Shown here: positions 17,145-24,542 of the stretch, in pieces
Layout of the letters: every line of letters starts with the position of its first letter
Position numbering within the stretch: position 1 is the stretch's first letter
Origin: CAVOEB01 sp965249645
GTDB lineage: Bacteria > Pseudomonadota > Alphaproteobacteria > UBA828 > JAPUJA01
DNA: 64,000 nucleotides
Reading direction: 5' to 3'
NCBI GenBank assembly: GCA_965249645.1
Contig: CBDFML010000009.1
Location: 62,001-126,000 of the forward strand
Notes under the pieces: model-generated
Database searches by the model: none
Told to the model about the DNA's origin: nothing
Seen by the model: the letters and a program-made list of their open reading frames with translations, nothing else
Program-made: the position numbers and the translations under genes

Positions 17145-17780
17145 TCAAATCCCGGCGACGGCCCGCTCGATATTGCCGGTGCCGGCCAGGATCTCGAAGC
17201 GCTTGCCGATGGTGTTGGGCGCGTCCAGGCAGGCAACGATCACGTCCGCGACGTCGTCGCGGGCAATCTTGTCCCATTCGCCGATCGAGGCCGCGAGACG
17301 AACCCCGCCATTTGGTTCGTCGTCGTTGAGATAGCCCGGGCAGACGATGGTGTAATCGAGGCCGCTTGCCGCGAGATGGGCGTCGGCGGCGCCCTTGGCG
17401 CGCATGTAGTGGCGGATTGCCTCGCGCTGGCCCTCGGGATCGTCGGCGCCCATCGAACTCAGCATGATGAAGCGGCGCACGTCGGCCGCGGCGCAGGCAT
17501 CGATCAGGCGGATCGCACCCTCCTGGTCGACCGAGATGGTTTTCTCCGGGCCGGTTTTCGAACCCGAGCCGGCGGCGAAGATCACCGCATCGCAGCCCGC
17601 GACCGCGGCGTCGAGCGGCTTCTCGAGGTCGGCCGGAACGCTGACGGCGCCCATGGCCTCGAAGGGCGGCGCTTGGGCGGCATCGCGGAGCATCGCGTGA
17701 ACCTCGTGGTCACGGTCGATCAGCCGGCGGACGATGCGCCTGCCGGTCAGACCGTTGGCGCCGGCGACGAGAACGATCAT
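17145..17780 (-). CDS. NAD(P)-binding atypical SDR protein
   Basis: Single-domain Rossmann protein of 211 aa of the extended/atypical SDR class (NAD(P)H-binding, NmrA/HSCARG-like). The nucleotide motif is VAGANGLTGRRIVRRL (residues 5-20), and VIFAAGSGSKTGPEKTISVD and MLSSMGADDP follow in the expected places. The classical YxxxK is not evident (YMRAK is a weak candidate). It is divergent from the DoxX-NDH-2 gene across a 148-bp region with a CGTACG inverted repeat. Substrate unknown. Confidence 0.83.
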   Translation of the reverse strand: MIVLVAGANGLTGRRIVRRLIDRDHEVHAMLRDAAQAPPFEAMGAVSVPADLEKPLDAAVAGCDAVIFAAGSGSKTGPEKTISVDQEGAIRLIDACAAADVRRFIMLSSMGADDPEGQREAIRHYMRAKGAADAHLAASGLDYTIVCPGYLNDDEPNGGVRLAASIGEWDKIARDDVADVIVACLDAPNTIGKRFEILAGTGNIERAVAGI

Positions 17781-17838
17781 GGCGATCCGCTCCTCTCGAC
17801 CCGTGCACGCAGACGTGAACAGGCTTCATTAGGGTGGC

Positions 17839-17862
17839 TACGCGTACGAGTGTAGCGTACGT
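17839..17862. promoter_or_regulatory. putative operator, CGTACG-N7-CGTACG inverted repeat
   Basis: Two copies of the self-complementary hexamer CGTACG, at 17843-17848 and 17856-17861, are separated by seven bases within the region between the divergent SDR gene and the DoxX-NDH-2 gene. The 13-bp spacing places them slightly more than one helical turn apart, as in dimeric repressor sites. No regulator gene is adjacent and the promoters themselves are not clear. Confidence 0.35.
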
Positions 17863-17928
17863 CCTGCGGTTGGGGTCAAGGGCAACCGACTGAGAGCCGA
17901 CGTGCCACAGCCCGAAGGGTACACAACC

Positions 17929-20082
17929 ATGGTCGATCAACTCATCGGATATTTGGCGCTCGTGCGCCGTGCTTTCGGAATCGCGGATCGCGGCATTGGG
18001 TCGTTTCTCGATCTCGCCATCCGTCTTTCGATCGCCGGCATGTTCTGGAGTTCGGCTATCGTCAAGATCTCCAACTGGCCGGTGGCGCTGGAACTTGCGC
18101 GAGCCGAATACCCGGTAAGTTGGATGGACCCGGTGGCGGCGGCCTGGTTGGGCCTGGGGATCGAGCTGATCTGCCCCGTGTTTCTCGCCTTCGGCCTGTT
18201 TACCCGGCTCGCCGCGCTGCCGCTCATCGCGCTTTCGCTGATCATCCAGTACGAGTATCTCGCCCTGCCCGAGCACCTGTTCTGGGCCATCTTGCTGGGG
18301 CTGATCGCGATGCGCGGTGCCGGTGCGCTCTCGCTCGACCACCTGTTTGGCCGCGCACTGGTCCGCTCGGCGCTGCCGTTTACCGCGACCGCGGAAGCTG
18401 CGATTGCCACGCTTACCCGCTATGGCGGCTCGGGCTACCAACTCTTCATCCGGCTATGGATGGCGCATATCTTCTGGCAGTCGGGCCTGGTCAAGATCCA
18501 GAGCTGGCAGACCACCCTGTTCCTGTTCGAATACGAATATCAGATTCCGATCCTAGGGCCAGTCACGGCGGCCTATCTGGGTACGGCCACCGAGCTCGTC
18601 GCCCCGGTGCTGATCGCTTTCGGGCTGGGTGCGCGGTTCGCGGCGATCCCGCTCATTATCATGACCGGCTTCATCCAGTTCACCTATCTCGACAAGTTGG
18701 AGCATTTCTACTGGATGATGCTGTTTGCCCAGATTGCGTTGCGCGGCGCAGGCCCGCTCTCGCTCGATTTCGGAATCGGCTGGCTGTTGGCGAAGCGCTT
18801 TCCACAGCTTGCAGGCAAACCCGCATTTTCGCTCGAGGGCTTGCCCCGGGTGGTGATCGTGGGCGCGGGCTTCGCCGGCCTGGCGGCGGCGCGCGGGCTC
18901 GCCATTGCACGCGCCCAAGTCACGGTCGTCGACCGCTGGAATTATCACCTGTTCCAGCCGCTGCTCTACCAGGTCGCGACCGCGAGTCTCGCGCCCGCCG
19001 ACATCGCGACGCCGATCCGCAGCCTGCTGCGCGACCAGTTCAACACCCGGGTTCTGCTCGACGAGGTCACGGGCGTCGATACGGCGAGCCAGGAGGTGCT
19101 GATCGGCGAGCAGCGCATCGGCTACGACTATCTTGTGCTGGCGACCGGTGCGCGGCACAGCTATTTCGGCAAGGACGACTGGGAGGCCTTTGCGCCGGGG
19201 CTCAAGCAGGTCGACGATGCGACCGCGATCCGTCGCCGGATTCTCTCGGCCTTCGAGCGGGCCGAAAGCGCGGACGACGAAGCCGAGCGGCGGCGTTTGC
19301 TCACCTTCATCGTCGTCGGCGGCGGCCCGACGGGGGTCGAGCTGGCCGGGGCGATCGCCGAGCTTGCACGCTTCGGCATGGAAAAGGAGTTTCGCACGTT
19401 CGACCCGGCGGACGCGCGGGTGGTGCTGATCCAGTCGCCCGACCGGGTGTTGCCGTCCTTTCCGGACGTTCTCTCGGCCAAGGCGAAGGCGGCGCTGGAA
19501 GAACTCGGTGTCGTGGTTCGGGTCAGCTCGCGCGTCGAGCATGTGGACGCGGACGGCGCCATCGTCGGCGGCGAGCAGATCGAGGCGCGCACGGTGTTGT
19601 GGGCGGCAGGCGTGATCGCCTCGCGCGCGGCGCGCTGGCTGGACGCGGAGGCCGACAAGGCGGGCCGCGTCAAGGTCGAAGCGGATTTTTCGCTCCCGAA
19701 CCGACCGGAAATCTTCGTCGTCGGCGACACGGCGCTGGCCGTGGACGCTGCGGGGCGAACCCTGCCGGGCCTCGCCCCCGCCGCAAAGCAGGCGGGCGAG
19801 CAGGTTGCGAAACTGATCAAGGCGCGAATCGCGGGCAAGCCCGAGCCCAAAGCATTCCGTTATAAGGACATGGGCAGTATGGCGACGATCGGGCGGAAGT
19901 CCGCGGTCGCCGATTTCGGCCATGTTCGCTTGTCGGGCATGCCGGCCTGGTGGCTGTGGGGCCTCGTCCATGTCGCCTTCCTGGCCGGCGCGCGAAACCG
20001 GCTCTCGGTGATGGTCGAGTGGGTCTGGGCCTACCTGACCTACCGGCGCAGTATCCGGCTGATCACAGGAACCGGAAACTGA
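17929..20082 (+). CDS. DoxX-DoxX-type II NADH dehydrogenase fusion protein
   Basis: Fusion of 717 aa. Residues about 22-140 and 165-285 are two DoxX-like membrane units with about four helices each, both with the pattern RL-W-FWxSGLVKIxxW and a later LGLGIEL / LGTATEL helix. Residues 300-717 form a type II NADH dehydrogenase: FAD motif VVIVGAGFAGLAAARGL (308-324), WNYHLFQPLLYQVATA, NADH motif IVVGGGPTGVELAGA (461-475), VLWAAGV, and a C-terminal amphipathic region. NDH-2 normally starts near the FAD motif and reaches the membrane by a C-terminal helix. The ATG at 17929 follows GAAGGG; an upstream GTG at 17902 is less likely. It probably passes electrons from NADH to quinone at the inner membrane. 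Confidence 0.85.
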   Translation: MVDQLIGYLALVRRAFGIADRGIGSFLDLAIRLSIAGMFWSSAIVKISNWPVALELARAEYPVSWMDPVAAAWLGLGIELICPVFLAFGLFTRLAALPLIALSLIIQYEYLALPEHLFWAILLGLIAMRGAGALSLDHLFGRALVRSALPFTATAEAAIATLTRYGGSGYQLFIRLWMAHIFWQSGLVKIQSWQTTLFLFEYEYQIPILGPVTAAYLGTATELVAPVLIAFGLGARFAAIPLIIMTGFIQFTYLDKLEHFYWMMLFAQIALRGAGPLSLDFGIGWLLAKRFPQLAGKPAFSLEGLPRVVIVGAGFAGLAAARGLAIARAQVTVVDRWNYHLFQPLLYQVATASLAPADIATPIRSLLRDQFNTRVLLDEVTGVDTASQEVLIGEQRIGYDYLVLATGARHSYFGKDDWEAFAPGLKQVDDATAIRRRILSAFERAESADDEAERRRLLTFIVVGGGPTGVELAGAIAELARFGMEKEFRTFDPADARVVLIQSPDRVLPSFPDVLSAKAKAALEELGVVVRVSSRVEHVDADGAIVGGEQIEARTVLWAAGVIASRAARWLDAEADKAGRVKVEADFSLPNRPEIFVVGDTALAVDAAGRTLPGLAPAAKQAGEQVAKLIKARIAGKPEPKAFRYKDMGSMATIGRKSAVADFGHVRLSGMPAWWLWGLVHVAFLAGARNRLSVMVEWVWAYLTYRRSIRLITGTGN

Positions 20083-20157
20083 TTGCCCGGAAGGGGCCTT
20101 TTCGCCGGCCTTGAGGCGGAGTATGGTTCGCGCCTCGAATTCTTGGGGGATCGTCAC

Positions 20158-21147
20158 ATGGCGGATCACGGTTACGAAACCGGACGTTTGAACCTGCCCT
20201 TCGTGGGCCACGTGACCTTTGGCAAGGCCCCGCCCTGCACGGACTGGGAGGTGATCGAGGCCGACGTCGCGGTGCTCGGCGTGCCCTTTGACATGGGCAC
20301 GCAATACCGCTCGGGCGCGCGATTTGGGCCGCGCGGTATCCGCGAGGCCTCCACGCTGTTCTCGTTCGGCCACGCTGGCGTCTACGACCACGAAGACGAC
20401 ATCGTTTATATGGCCAAAGAGGATGTCACGATGGTCGATGTGGGCGACGCAGATATCGTGCATACGGATACGGAGGCATCTCACGCCAACACGACCGCTG
20501 CTGTTAAGGCCATCCTGGAACAGGGTGCGCTGCCGATGATCCTGGGCGGCGATCACTCGATTACAGCGCCGGTGATGGCGGCGTACGAGGGGCGCGGGCC
20601 GATCCATATCGTGCATTTCGACGCCCATCTCGATTTCGTCGACGAGCGCCACGGCGTGCGCTTCGGCCACGGCAACCCGCTGCGCCGTTGTTCGGAAATG
20701 GCCCATGTCTCGGGCATGACCCAACTCGGTATCCGGGGCGTGTCGTCATCGAACAAGTCCGATTACGACGACGCCCGTGCGGCGGGCTCGACCATCCTGT
20801 CGGTGCGCCAGGTGCGCAAGCTGGGCGTCGAGGGCACGCTCGCCAAGATCCCCGACGGGGCGCGGTATTACGTGACTATCGACATCGACGGTTTCGATCC
20901 GTCGATCGCGGCCGGCACGGGTACGCCGAGCCCCGGCGGCTTCCTCTATTACGAGGTCGCCGAACTGCTCCAGGGGATTTCGCGGAAGGGCGATCTGGTG
21001 GGCATGGATCTGGTCGAGGTCGCGCCCGATTACGACCACACAGGGAGTACCGCCATGCTGGCGGCGCGCATCGTGCTCGACATGATCGGTTACGTCTTCG
21101 TCGAACGGAAACGGCGCGCCGATGGGCGCGAGGCAGCGGCGGAATAA
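20158..21147 (+). CDS. agmatinase/ureohydrolase family protein (second copy)
   Basis: Ureohydrolase of 329 aa with all manganese ligands: H133 in GGDH, D155/H157/D159 in HFDAHLD, and D242/D244 in TIDIDGFDP. It differs clearly from the 4196 enzyme, so the two are not a recent duplication. The ATG at 20158 is chosen because GGGGGA lies nine bases upstream; the frame is open back to 20083, immediately after the fusion-gene stop. It is on the same strand as the DoxX-NDH-2 gene and convergent with tetR. Agmatine is the default substrate; guanidinobutyrate or similar is possible. Confidence 0.87.
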   Translation: MADHGYETGRLNLPFVGHVTFGKAPPCTDWEVIEADVAVLGVPFDMGTQYRSGARFGPRGIREASTLFSFGHAGVYDHEDDIVYMAKEDVTMVDVGDADIVHTDTEASHANTTAAVKAILEQGALPMILGGDHSITAPVMAAYEGRGPIHIVHFDAHLDFVDERHGVRFGHGNPLRRCSEMAHVSGMTQLGIRGVSSSNKSDYDDARAAGSTILSVRQVRKLGVEGTLAKIPDGARYYVTIDIDGFDPSIAAGTGTPSPGGFLYYEVAELLQGISRKGDLVGMDLVEVAPDYDHTGSTAMLAARIVLDMIGYVFVERKRRADGREAAAE

Positions 21148-21171
21148 AGCGCGGCGTAGACGCCGCCCCGG

Positions 21172-21738
21172 TCAGTTGGCCAGGGCCAGATTGATCAGCT
21201 TGATGGCGGCGCGCTTGGCGACTTGTGCAATTGTTGGATCGTGCATGACGTGAGAGCGGGTTGCCGAGCCCTCGACCAGCAGTATCAATTCATCGGCCAG
21301 GGCGCCGGGATCGGCAGCACCGGCGGCGACGGCCTGCTCGCGAATGTAGTTGTGGATCAGACGCTGGTGCTCGGCGCAGGCATTGAGAACGGGATTGTCC
21401 GCGTCGGGAAATTCGCCTGAGGCGTGCATGAACAGGCAGCCCTTGAATTCGGGGGCCCTGAACCATCCCTCCATGACGTCGAAAAGAGCGACCAACCGGT
21501 CGCGCGGCGATTTGGCCAGCCGTTCGATCTCGCGCATGAAGTCGTTGCGCATGGTCTCGTCCATCCGCCGGATCACCGCCAGAATCAACTCGTCCTTGGA
21601 CTTGAAATGCTTGTACAGCGTCATTTTGGCGCAGCCCGATTCGGCCAGCACCTTGTCGATGCCCGTGGCGTGGAAGCCGTTCTCGTAAAACAGCCGTAGC
21701 GCCGTGTCGATTAGCTGGTCGCGCTTGCTCGAGGCCAT
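21172..21738 (-). CDS. TetR/AcrR family transcriptional regulator
   Basis: Repressor-type protein of 188 aa. The N-terminal helix-turn-helix is typical: LIDTALRLFYENGFHATGI (about 8-26), then VLAESGCAKMTLYKHFKSKDEL (about 28-49). The C-terminal ligand domain resembles the TetR_C group of AcrR/YxaF-type regulators (WFRAPEFKGCLFMHASGEF). The ATG at 21738 has AGGAG nine bases upstream; an alternative eight codons earlier lacks a site. It is divergent from the decapeptide-repeat gene, and its own promoter region carries a TGTACA-N8-TGTACA repeat, so autoregulation and control of that gene are likely. Confidence 0.9.
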   Translation of the reverse strand: MASSKRDQLIDTALRLFYENGFHATGIDKVLAESGCAKMTLYKHFKSKDELILAVIRRMDETMRNDFMREIERLAKSPRDRLVALFDVMEGWFRAPEFKGCLFMHASGEFPDADNPVLNACAEHQRLIHNYIREQAVAAGAADPGALADELILLVEGSATRSHVMHDPTIAQVAKRAAIKLINLALAN

Positions 21739-21766
21739 GATGAAGGGCTCCTGTTCCGTCACATCT

Positions 21767-21814
21767 TGTACATACTGTTCTGTACACTATATCGAAGTTT
21801 CCACGCCTCATAAA
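21767..21814 (-). promoter_or_regulatory. tetR promoter with overlapping operator-like repeat
   Basis: Read on the minus strand, TTTATG (21814-21809) and TATAGT (21791-21786) are 17 bases apart and make a plausible -35/-10 pair for tetR. The -10 end and start region overlap an inverted repeat TGTACA-N8-TGTACA (21767-21786) containing the nine-base word ACAGAACAG on the minus strand (21783-21775). The same word recurs in the promoter of the divergent gene. The -35 is weak, and operator function is inferred. Confidence 0.5.
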
Positions 21815-21949
21815 CGAAAAATTTTGGTAGCCAGCTCGCTATATTAAAAGAGACGGGCGAGGAGGTAATGAAAATACCGTTAAATATCATATATTTCCTG
21901 TGCAAGGGGCAGTGACGGAATCTCTTTTGGGCTGGAGTGAAAAAAGCTG

Positions 21950-21978
21950 TTGACAGAACAGACTAGTCTGTCTATATT
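21950..21978 (+). promoter_or_regulatory. near-consensus sigma70 promoter with palindromic operator
   Basis: TTGACA (21950-21955) and TATATT (21973-21978) are separated by exactly 17 bases, the best promoter match noticed in this window. The spacer contains the perfect 14-base palindrome ACAGACTAGTCTGT (21958-21971), and ACAGAACAG (21953-21961) overlaps the -35. A bound TetR dimer would block RNA polymerase. It should drive the decapeptide-repeat gene at 22096. Confidence 0.75.
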
Positions 21979-22095
21979 CTCAACCATCAATCGCGGCGAC
22001 AACAGCCCGCGGCAAAGAACCGGAAAAGGCCGGCGCGATTTTTAGAACCGAGAGACCGACACAACAGACAACACATTTGAAACAGGAGAAAGACC

Positions 22096-22758
22096 ATGAC
22101 CCGCACGATCAAGACCATTACCGCTTCCGCCATCGCCGCCATCGCCATTGCAGCGGCCGTTGCTTCAACTTCCGCCGAGGCCAAGATCGTCCACGCCGAC
22201 GACATCGCCAAACACCCGGTGATCCAGGACGTCGAGCGTGGCTTCAATCCAGCCAACTTCGACGTTGCTCGCGGTTTCGATCCCAATCAAGACGCCGAGC
22301 GCGGTTTCGACCCCCGGACCGATGTTGCTCGCGGTTTCGATCCCGATCGCGACGCCGAGCGCGGCTACGACCCCCGGACCGATGCGGCGAAAATCGACAC
22401 GATCAAGAACGACGCCGAGCGCGGTTTCGACCCCCGGACCGATGTGGCGCGGGGCTTCAACCCGGCCAACTTCGACGTGGCGAAAATCGACTCGATCAAG
22501 AATGACGCCGAACGTGGTTACGACCCCCGGACCGACGTGGCGCGGGGCTTCAACCCGGCCAACTTCGACGTGGCGAAAATCGACTCGATCAAGAATGACG
22601 CCGAGCGCGGCTACGACCCCCGGACCGACTTGGCCCGGGGCTACAACCCGGCCAACATCGACGTGGCGAAAATCGGCTCGGTCAAGGATGACGCCGAGCG
22701 GGGCTTGACCCCGGCCCGTGACCTGGCCCGCGGCTATACCCCCAACGCGGTTGCGTAA
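22096..22758 (+). CDS. secreted decapeptide-repeat protein of unknown function
   Basis: I do not recognise this family. The 220-aa product starts with a Sec signal peptide (basic MTRTIK, then alanine/isoleucine-rich to residue 29, cleavage after AEA). From about residue 44 it is built of ten-residue units of two kinds: an RG kind, roughly [AV][ER]RG[FY][DN]PxxD with an 11-residue NPANFD form (about 13 copies), and a KID kind, close to VAKIDSIKND (4 copies). At DNA level two 60-base units (22291-22410) precede three 93-base units (22411-22689). There are no cysteines and few hydrophobic residues, suggesting an extended or disordered periplasmic or extracellular protein. The start is fixed by AGGAG. 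It is controlled by a strong operator-bearing promoter facing tetR and ends at a clear terminator. Confidence 0.85.
   Translation: MTRTIKTITASAIAAIAIAAAVASTSAEAKIVHADDIAKHPVIQDVERGFNPANFDVARGFDPNQDAERGFDPRTDVARGFDPDRDAERGYDPRTDAAKIDTIKNDAERGFDPRTDVARGFNPANFDVAKIDSIKNDAERGYDPRTDVARGFNPANFDVAKIDSIKNDAERGYDPRTDLARGYNPANIDVAKIGSVKDDAERGLTPARDLARGYTPNAVA
22291..22689 (+). repeat. in-frame tandem repeats within the decapeptide-repeat gene
   Basis: Two 60-base units (22291-22350 and 22351-22410) are followed by three 93-base units (22411-22503, 22504-22596, 22597-22689). All lengths are multiples of three, so unit gain or loss keeps the frame. The first two 93-base copies differ at only a few bases; the third is more diverged. 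Each unit starts with codons for DAERG. Confidence 0.9.
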
Positions 22759-22829
22759 ACCCCGTTAGCGAGAGGCCGGAAACCCTCCCCCGAGCGTCCC
22801 TCCCGCGCTCTTCGATCCGGCCCCCTGAA

Positions 22830-22873
22830 CCGGTCCCCCGAGCCCCCCTCTCGGGGGGCCGGTTTTCTTTTTT
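22830..22873 (+). terminator. Rho-independent terminator after the decapeptide-repeat gene
   Basis: A 13-bp stem (CCGGTCCCCCGAG at 22830-22842 pairing with 22850-22862, one T-G pair) encloses a seven-base loop and is followed by TTTTCTTTTTT. It lies about 70 bases after the stop at 22758, and glnA is convergent on the far side. Confidence 0.9.
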
Positions 22874-22918
22874 ATCGGGTTTATGGGCGAAAATGCAGGC
22901 GCTTGCCGAGGCCAGGGC

Positions 22919-24328
22919 CTAGACGCTGTAATACATGGCAAATTCGAGCGGATGGGGAGTCAATTCTAGGCGCGTGACCTCGTCCCACTTCAAGCCGAGA
23001 TAGCCGTCGATCAAATTGTTGGAAAAAACATCGCCTTTTTTCAGGAAATCGCGGTCGTCGTCGAGCGCGCGCAAAGCCTGGCGCAGGCTGCCGCACACCG
23101 TGGGGATATCCTTGAGTTCTTCGGGCGGCAGGTCGTAAAGGTTCTTGTCCATGGCATCGCCGGGATGGAGCTTGTTTTCAATGCCGTCGAGTCCCGCCAT
23201 GAGCATCGCCGAGAACGCGAAATAGGGGTTCGCGCCGGGATCGGGGAAGCGCACTTCGACCCGCTTGCCGTTGGGGCTGTCGGCGAAGGGAATGCGGCAA
23301 GAGGCGGAGCGGTTGCGCGCCGAATAGGCGAGCAGTACGGGGGCCTCGAAACCCGGCACCAGGCGCTTGTAACTGTTGGTCAGTGGGTTGGTGAAGGCGT
23401 TGAGCGCGCGGGCGTGCTTGATGATGCCTCCTATGTAATGGAGAGCGGTTTCGGAGAGATCGGCGTAGCCCGCGCCGGCGAAGAGCGGCTTGCCGTCTTT
23501 CCAGATCGACTGGTGGACGTGCATGCCCGAGCCGTTGTCGTCCATTACCGGCTTGGGCATGAAGGTGGCGGTCTTGCCGTAGGTGTGGGCGACGTTGTGC
23601 ACGCCGTATTTGTAGACCTGGATCGAATCGGCGGCGTGCAGAAGCGACGTGAACTTGATGCCCAGTTCGTGCTGACTGGGCGCCACCTCGTGATGATGTT
23701 TCTCGACCTCGAGGCCCATATTGGCCAGCACGCTGACCATCTCGGCGCGCAGGTCGTTGGCGGAATCAACCGGCGGGACCGGGAAGTAGCCGCCCTTGAC
23801 CGGCGGGCGATGGCCGGTGTTGCCCTCGGGCAGCTCGCGCCCGCTGGCGTGCGGCGCCTCGATGGAATCGAGGAAGTAGTAACACTGGTGTGTCGAGGCT
23901 TCGAAGCGCACGTCGTCGAAGACGAAAAATTCCGCCTCGGGACCGAAATAGGCCACATCGCCGATACCCGTATAGGCGAGGTAGGCTTCGGCCCGGCGCG
24001 CGGTAGAGCGCGGATCGCGGGGATAGGCCTCGCCGGTGTCGGGCTCGAAGACGTCGCAGAAGACGATCGCCGTGGTCTGGGCGGCGAACGGGTCGAGCAC
24101 CGCCGTGGCGGGATCGGGCTTAAGACCCATGTCGGATTCGTTGATCTCCTTCCAGCCGGCGATCGACGAGCCGTCGAACATGGTGCCGTCCCCGATCAGA
24201 TCCTCATCGACAAAGCTGGTCGGAAAGCTCAGATGCTGCCACTTGCCGCGCATGTCCGTGAAGCGGAGGTCGACGAACTCGACTTCCTTTTCCTTGATCA
24301 AATTAAACAGATGACTGGAATCGGACAT
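22919..24328 (-). CDS. glnA: type I glutamine synthetase
   Basis: Makes glutamine from glutamate, ammonia and ATP as a cytoplasmic dodecamer; 469 aa is the classic GSI length. Visible are the latch DGSSIAGW (52-59), the metal-site EAEFFVFD (131-138), GxHxH MHVHQSIW (269-276), NRSASCRIP and the ATP-site region, and the adenylylation tyrosine Y398 in KNLYDLPPEE. An upstream in-frame extension of 30 codons is not part of the family, so ATG 24328 is used. glnB, often just upstream in this class of bacteria, is not here. It is convergent with the repeat gene and has 214 bp upstream before the next gene's stop. Confidence 0.95.
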   Translation of the reverse strand: MSDSSHLFNLIKEKEVEFVDLRFTDMRGKWQHLSFPTSFVDEDLIGDGTMFDGSSIAGWKEINESDMGLKPDPATAVLDPFAAQTTAIVFCDVFEPDTGEAYPRDPRSTARRAEAYLAYTGIGDVAYFGPEAEFFVFDDVRFEASTHQCYYFLDSIEAPHASGRELPEGNTGHRPPVKGGYFPVPPVDSANDLRAEMVSVLANMGLEVEKHHHEVAPSQHELGIKFTSLLHAADSIQVYKYGVHNVAHTYGKTATFMPKPVMDDNGSGMHVHQSIWKDGKPLFAGAGYADLSETALHYIGGIIKHARALNAFTNPLTNSYKRLVPGFEAPVLLAYSARNRSASCRIPFADSPNGKRVEVRFPDPGANPYFAFSAMLMAGLDGIENKLHPGDAMDKNLYDLPPEELKDIPTVCGSLRQALRALDDDRDFLKKGDVFSNNLIDGYLGLKWDEVTRLELTPHPLEFAMYYSV

Positions 24329-24542
24329 GGCGGCGGCCTCTGTGCACGGGGTTGGGAACTCGCGACGGGCCGAGCCTAAAAACGCAGGCCAAGTGTCGTG
24401 TCGGGCACGGTCAAGCATCTAGCACGAATCCCCATACTGTGCAAATGCGAGACGGATTCAGTCAGAATGAAAGCCGAATAAACTATTTTATGCTGCATCG
24501 CAGTATGTCCGATTGGGAATCGAAACGGTCCCGATGTTGGCC

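Larger units (their letters stand above)
21739..22095. other. divergent regulatory region between tetR and the decapeptide-repeat gene
   Basis: This 357-bp non-coding stretch is markedly AT-richer than its surroundings. It holds the two promoters and operator-like repeats listed separately, then a ~110-base untranslated leader before the ATG at 22096, with AGGAG at about 22084-22088 as ribosome site. A 15-codon frame from 21868 to 21915 is preceded by GAGGAGG but only two bases away, so it is unlikely to be efficiently translated. I see no RNA gene here. Confidence 0.7.

Noticed and set aside
18553..20724. Very long open frame (723 codons) on the minus strand opposite the DoxX-NDH-2 fusion and second ureohydrolase
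   Set aside because: It spans two well-supported genes and their intergenic region, has no recognisable domain, and is a typical GC-rich antisense shadow.
22240..22740. Regularly spaced repeats resembling a CRISPR array or repeat-rich non-coding DNA
   Set aside because: The units are head-to-tail with no unique spacers, all lie in one open frame behind a signal peptide, and no cas genes are nearby.
24329..24542. Possible sigma54/NtrC-controlled promoter upstream of glnA
   Set aside because: I could not find a convincing GG-N10-GC element or NtrC sites; only a weak TTGCAC-N17-TAGATG pairing is visible.
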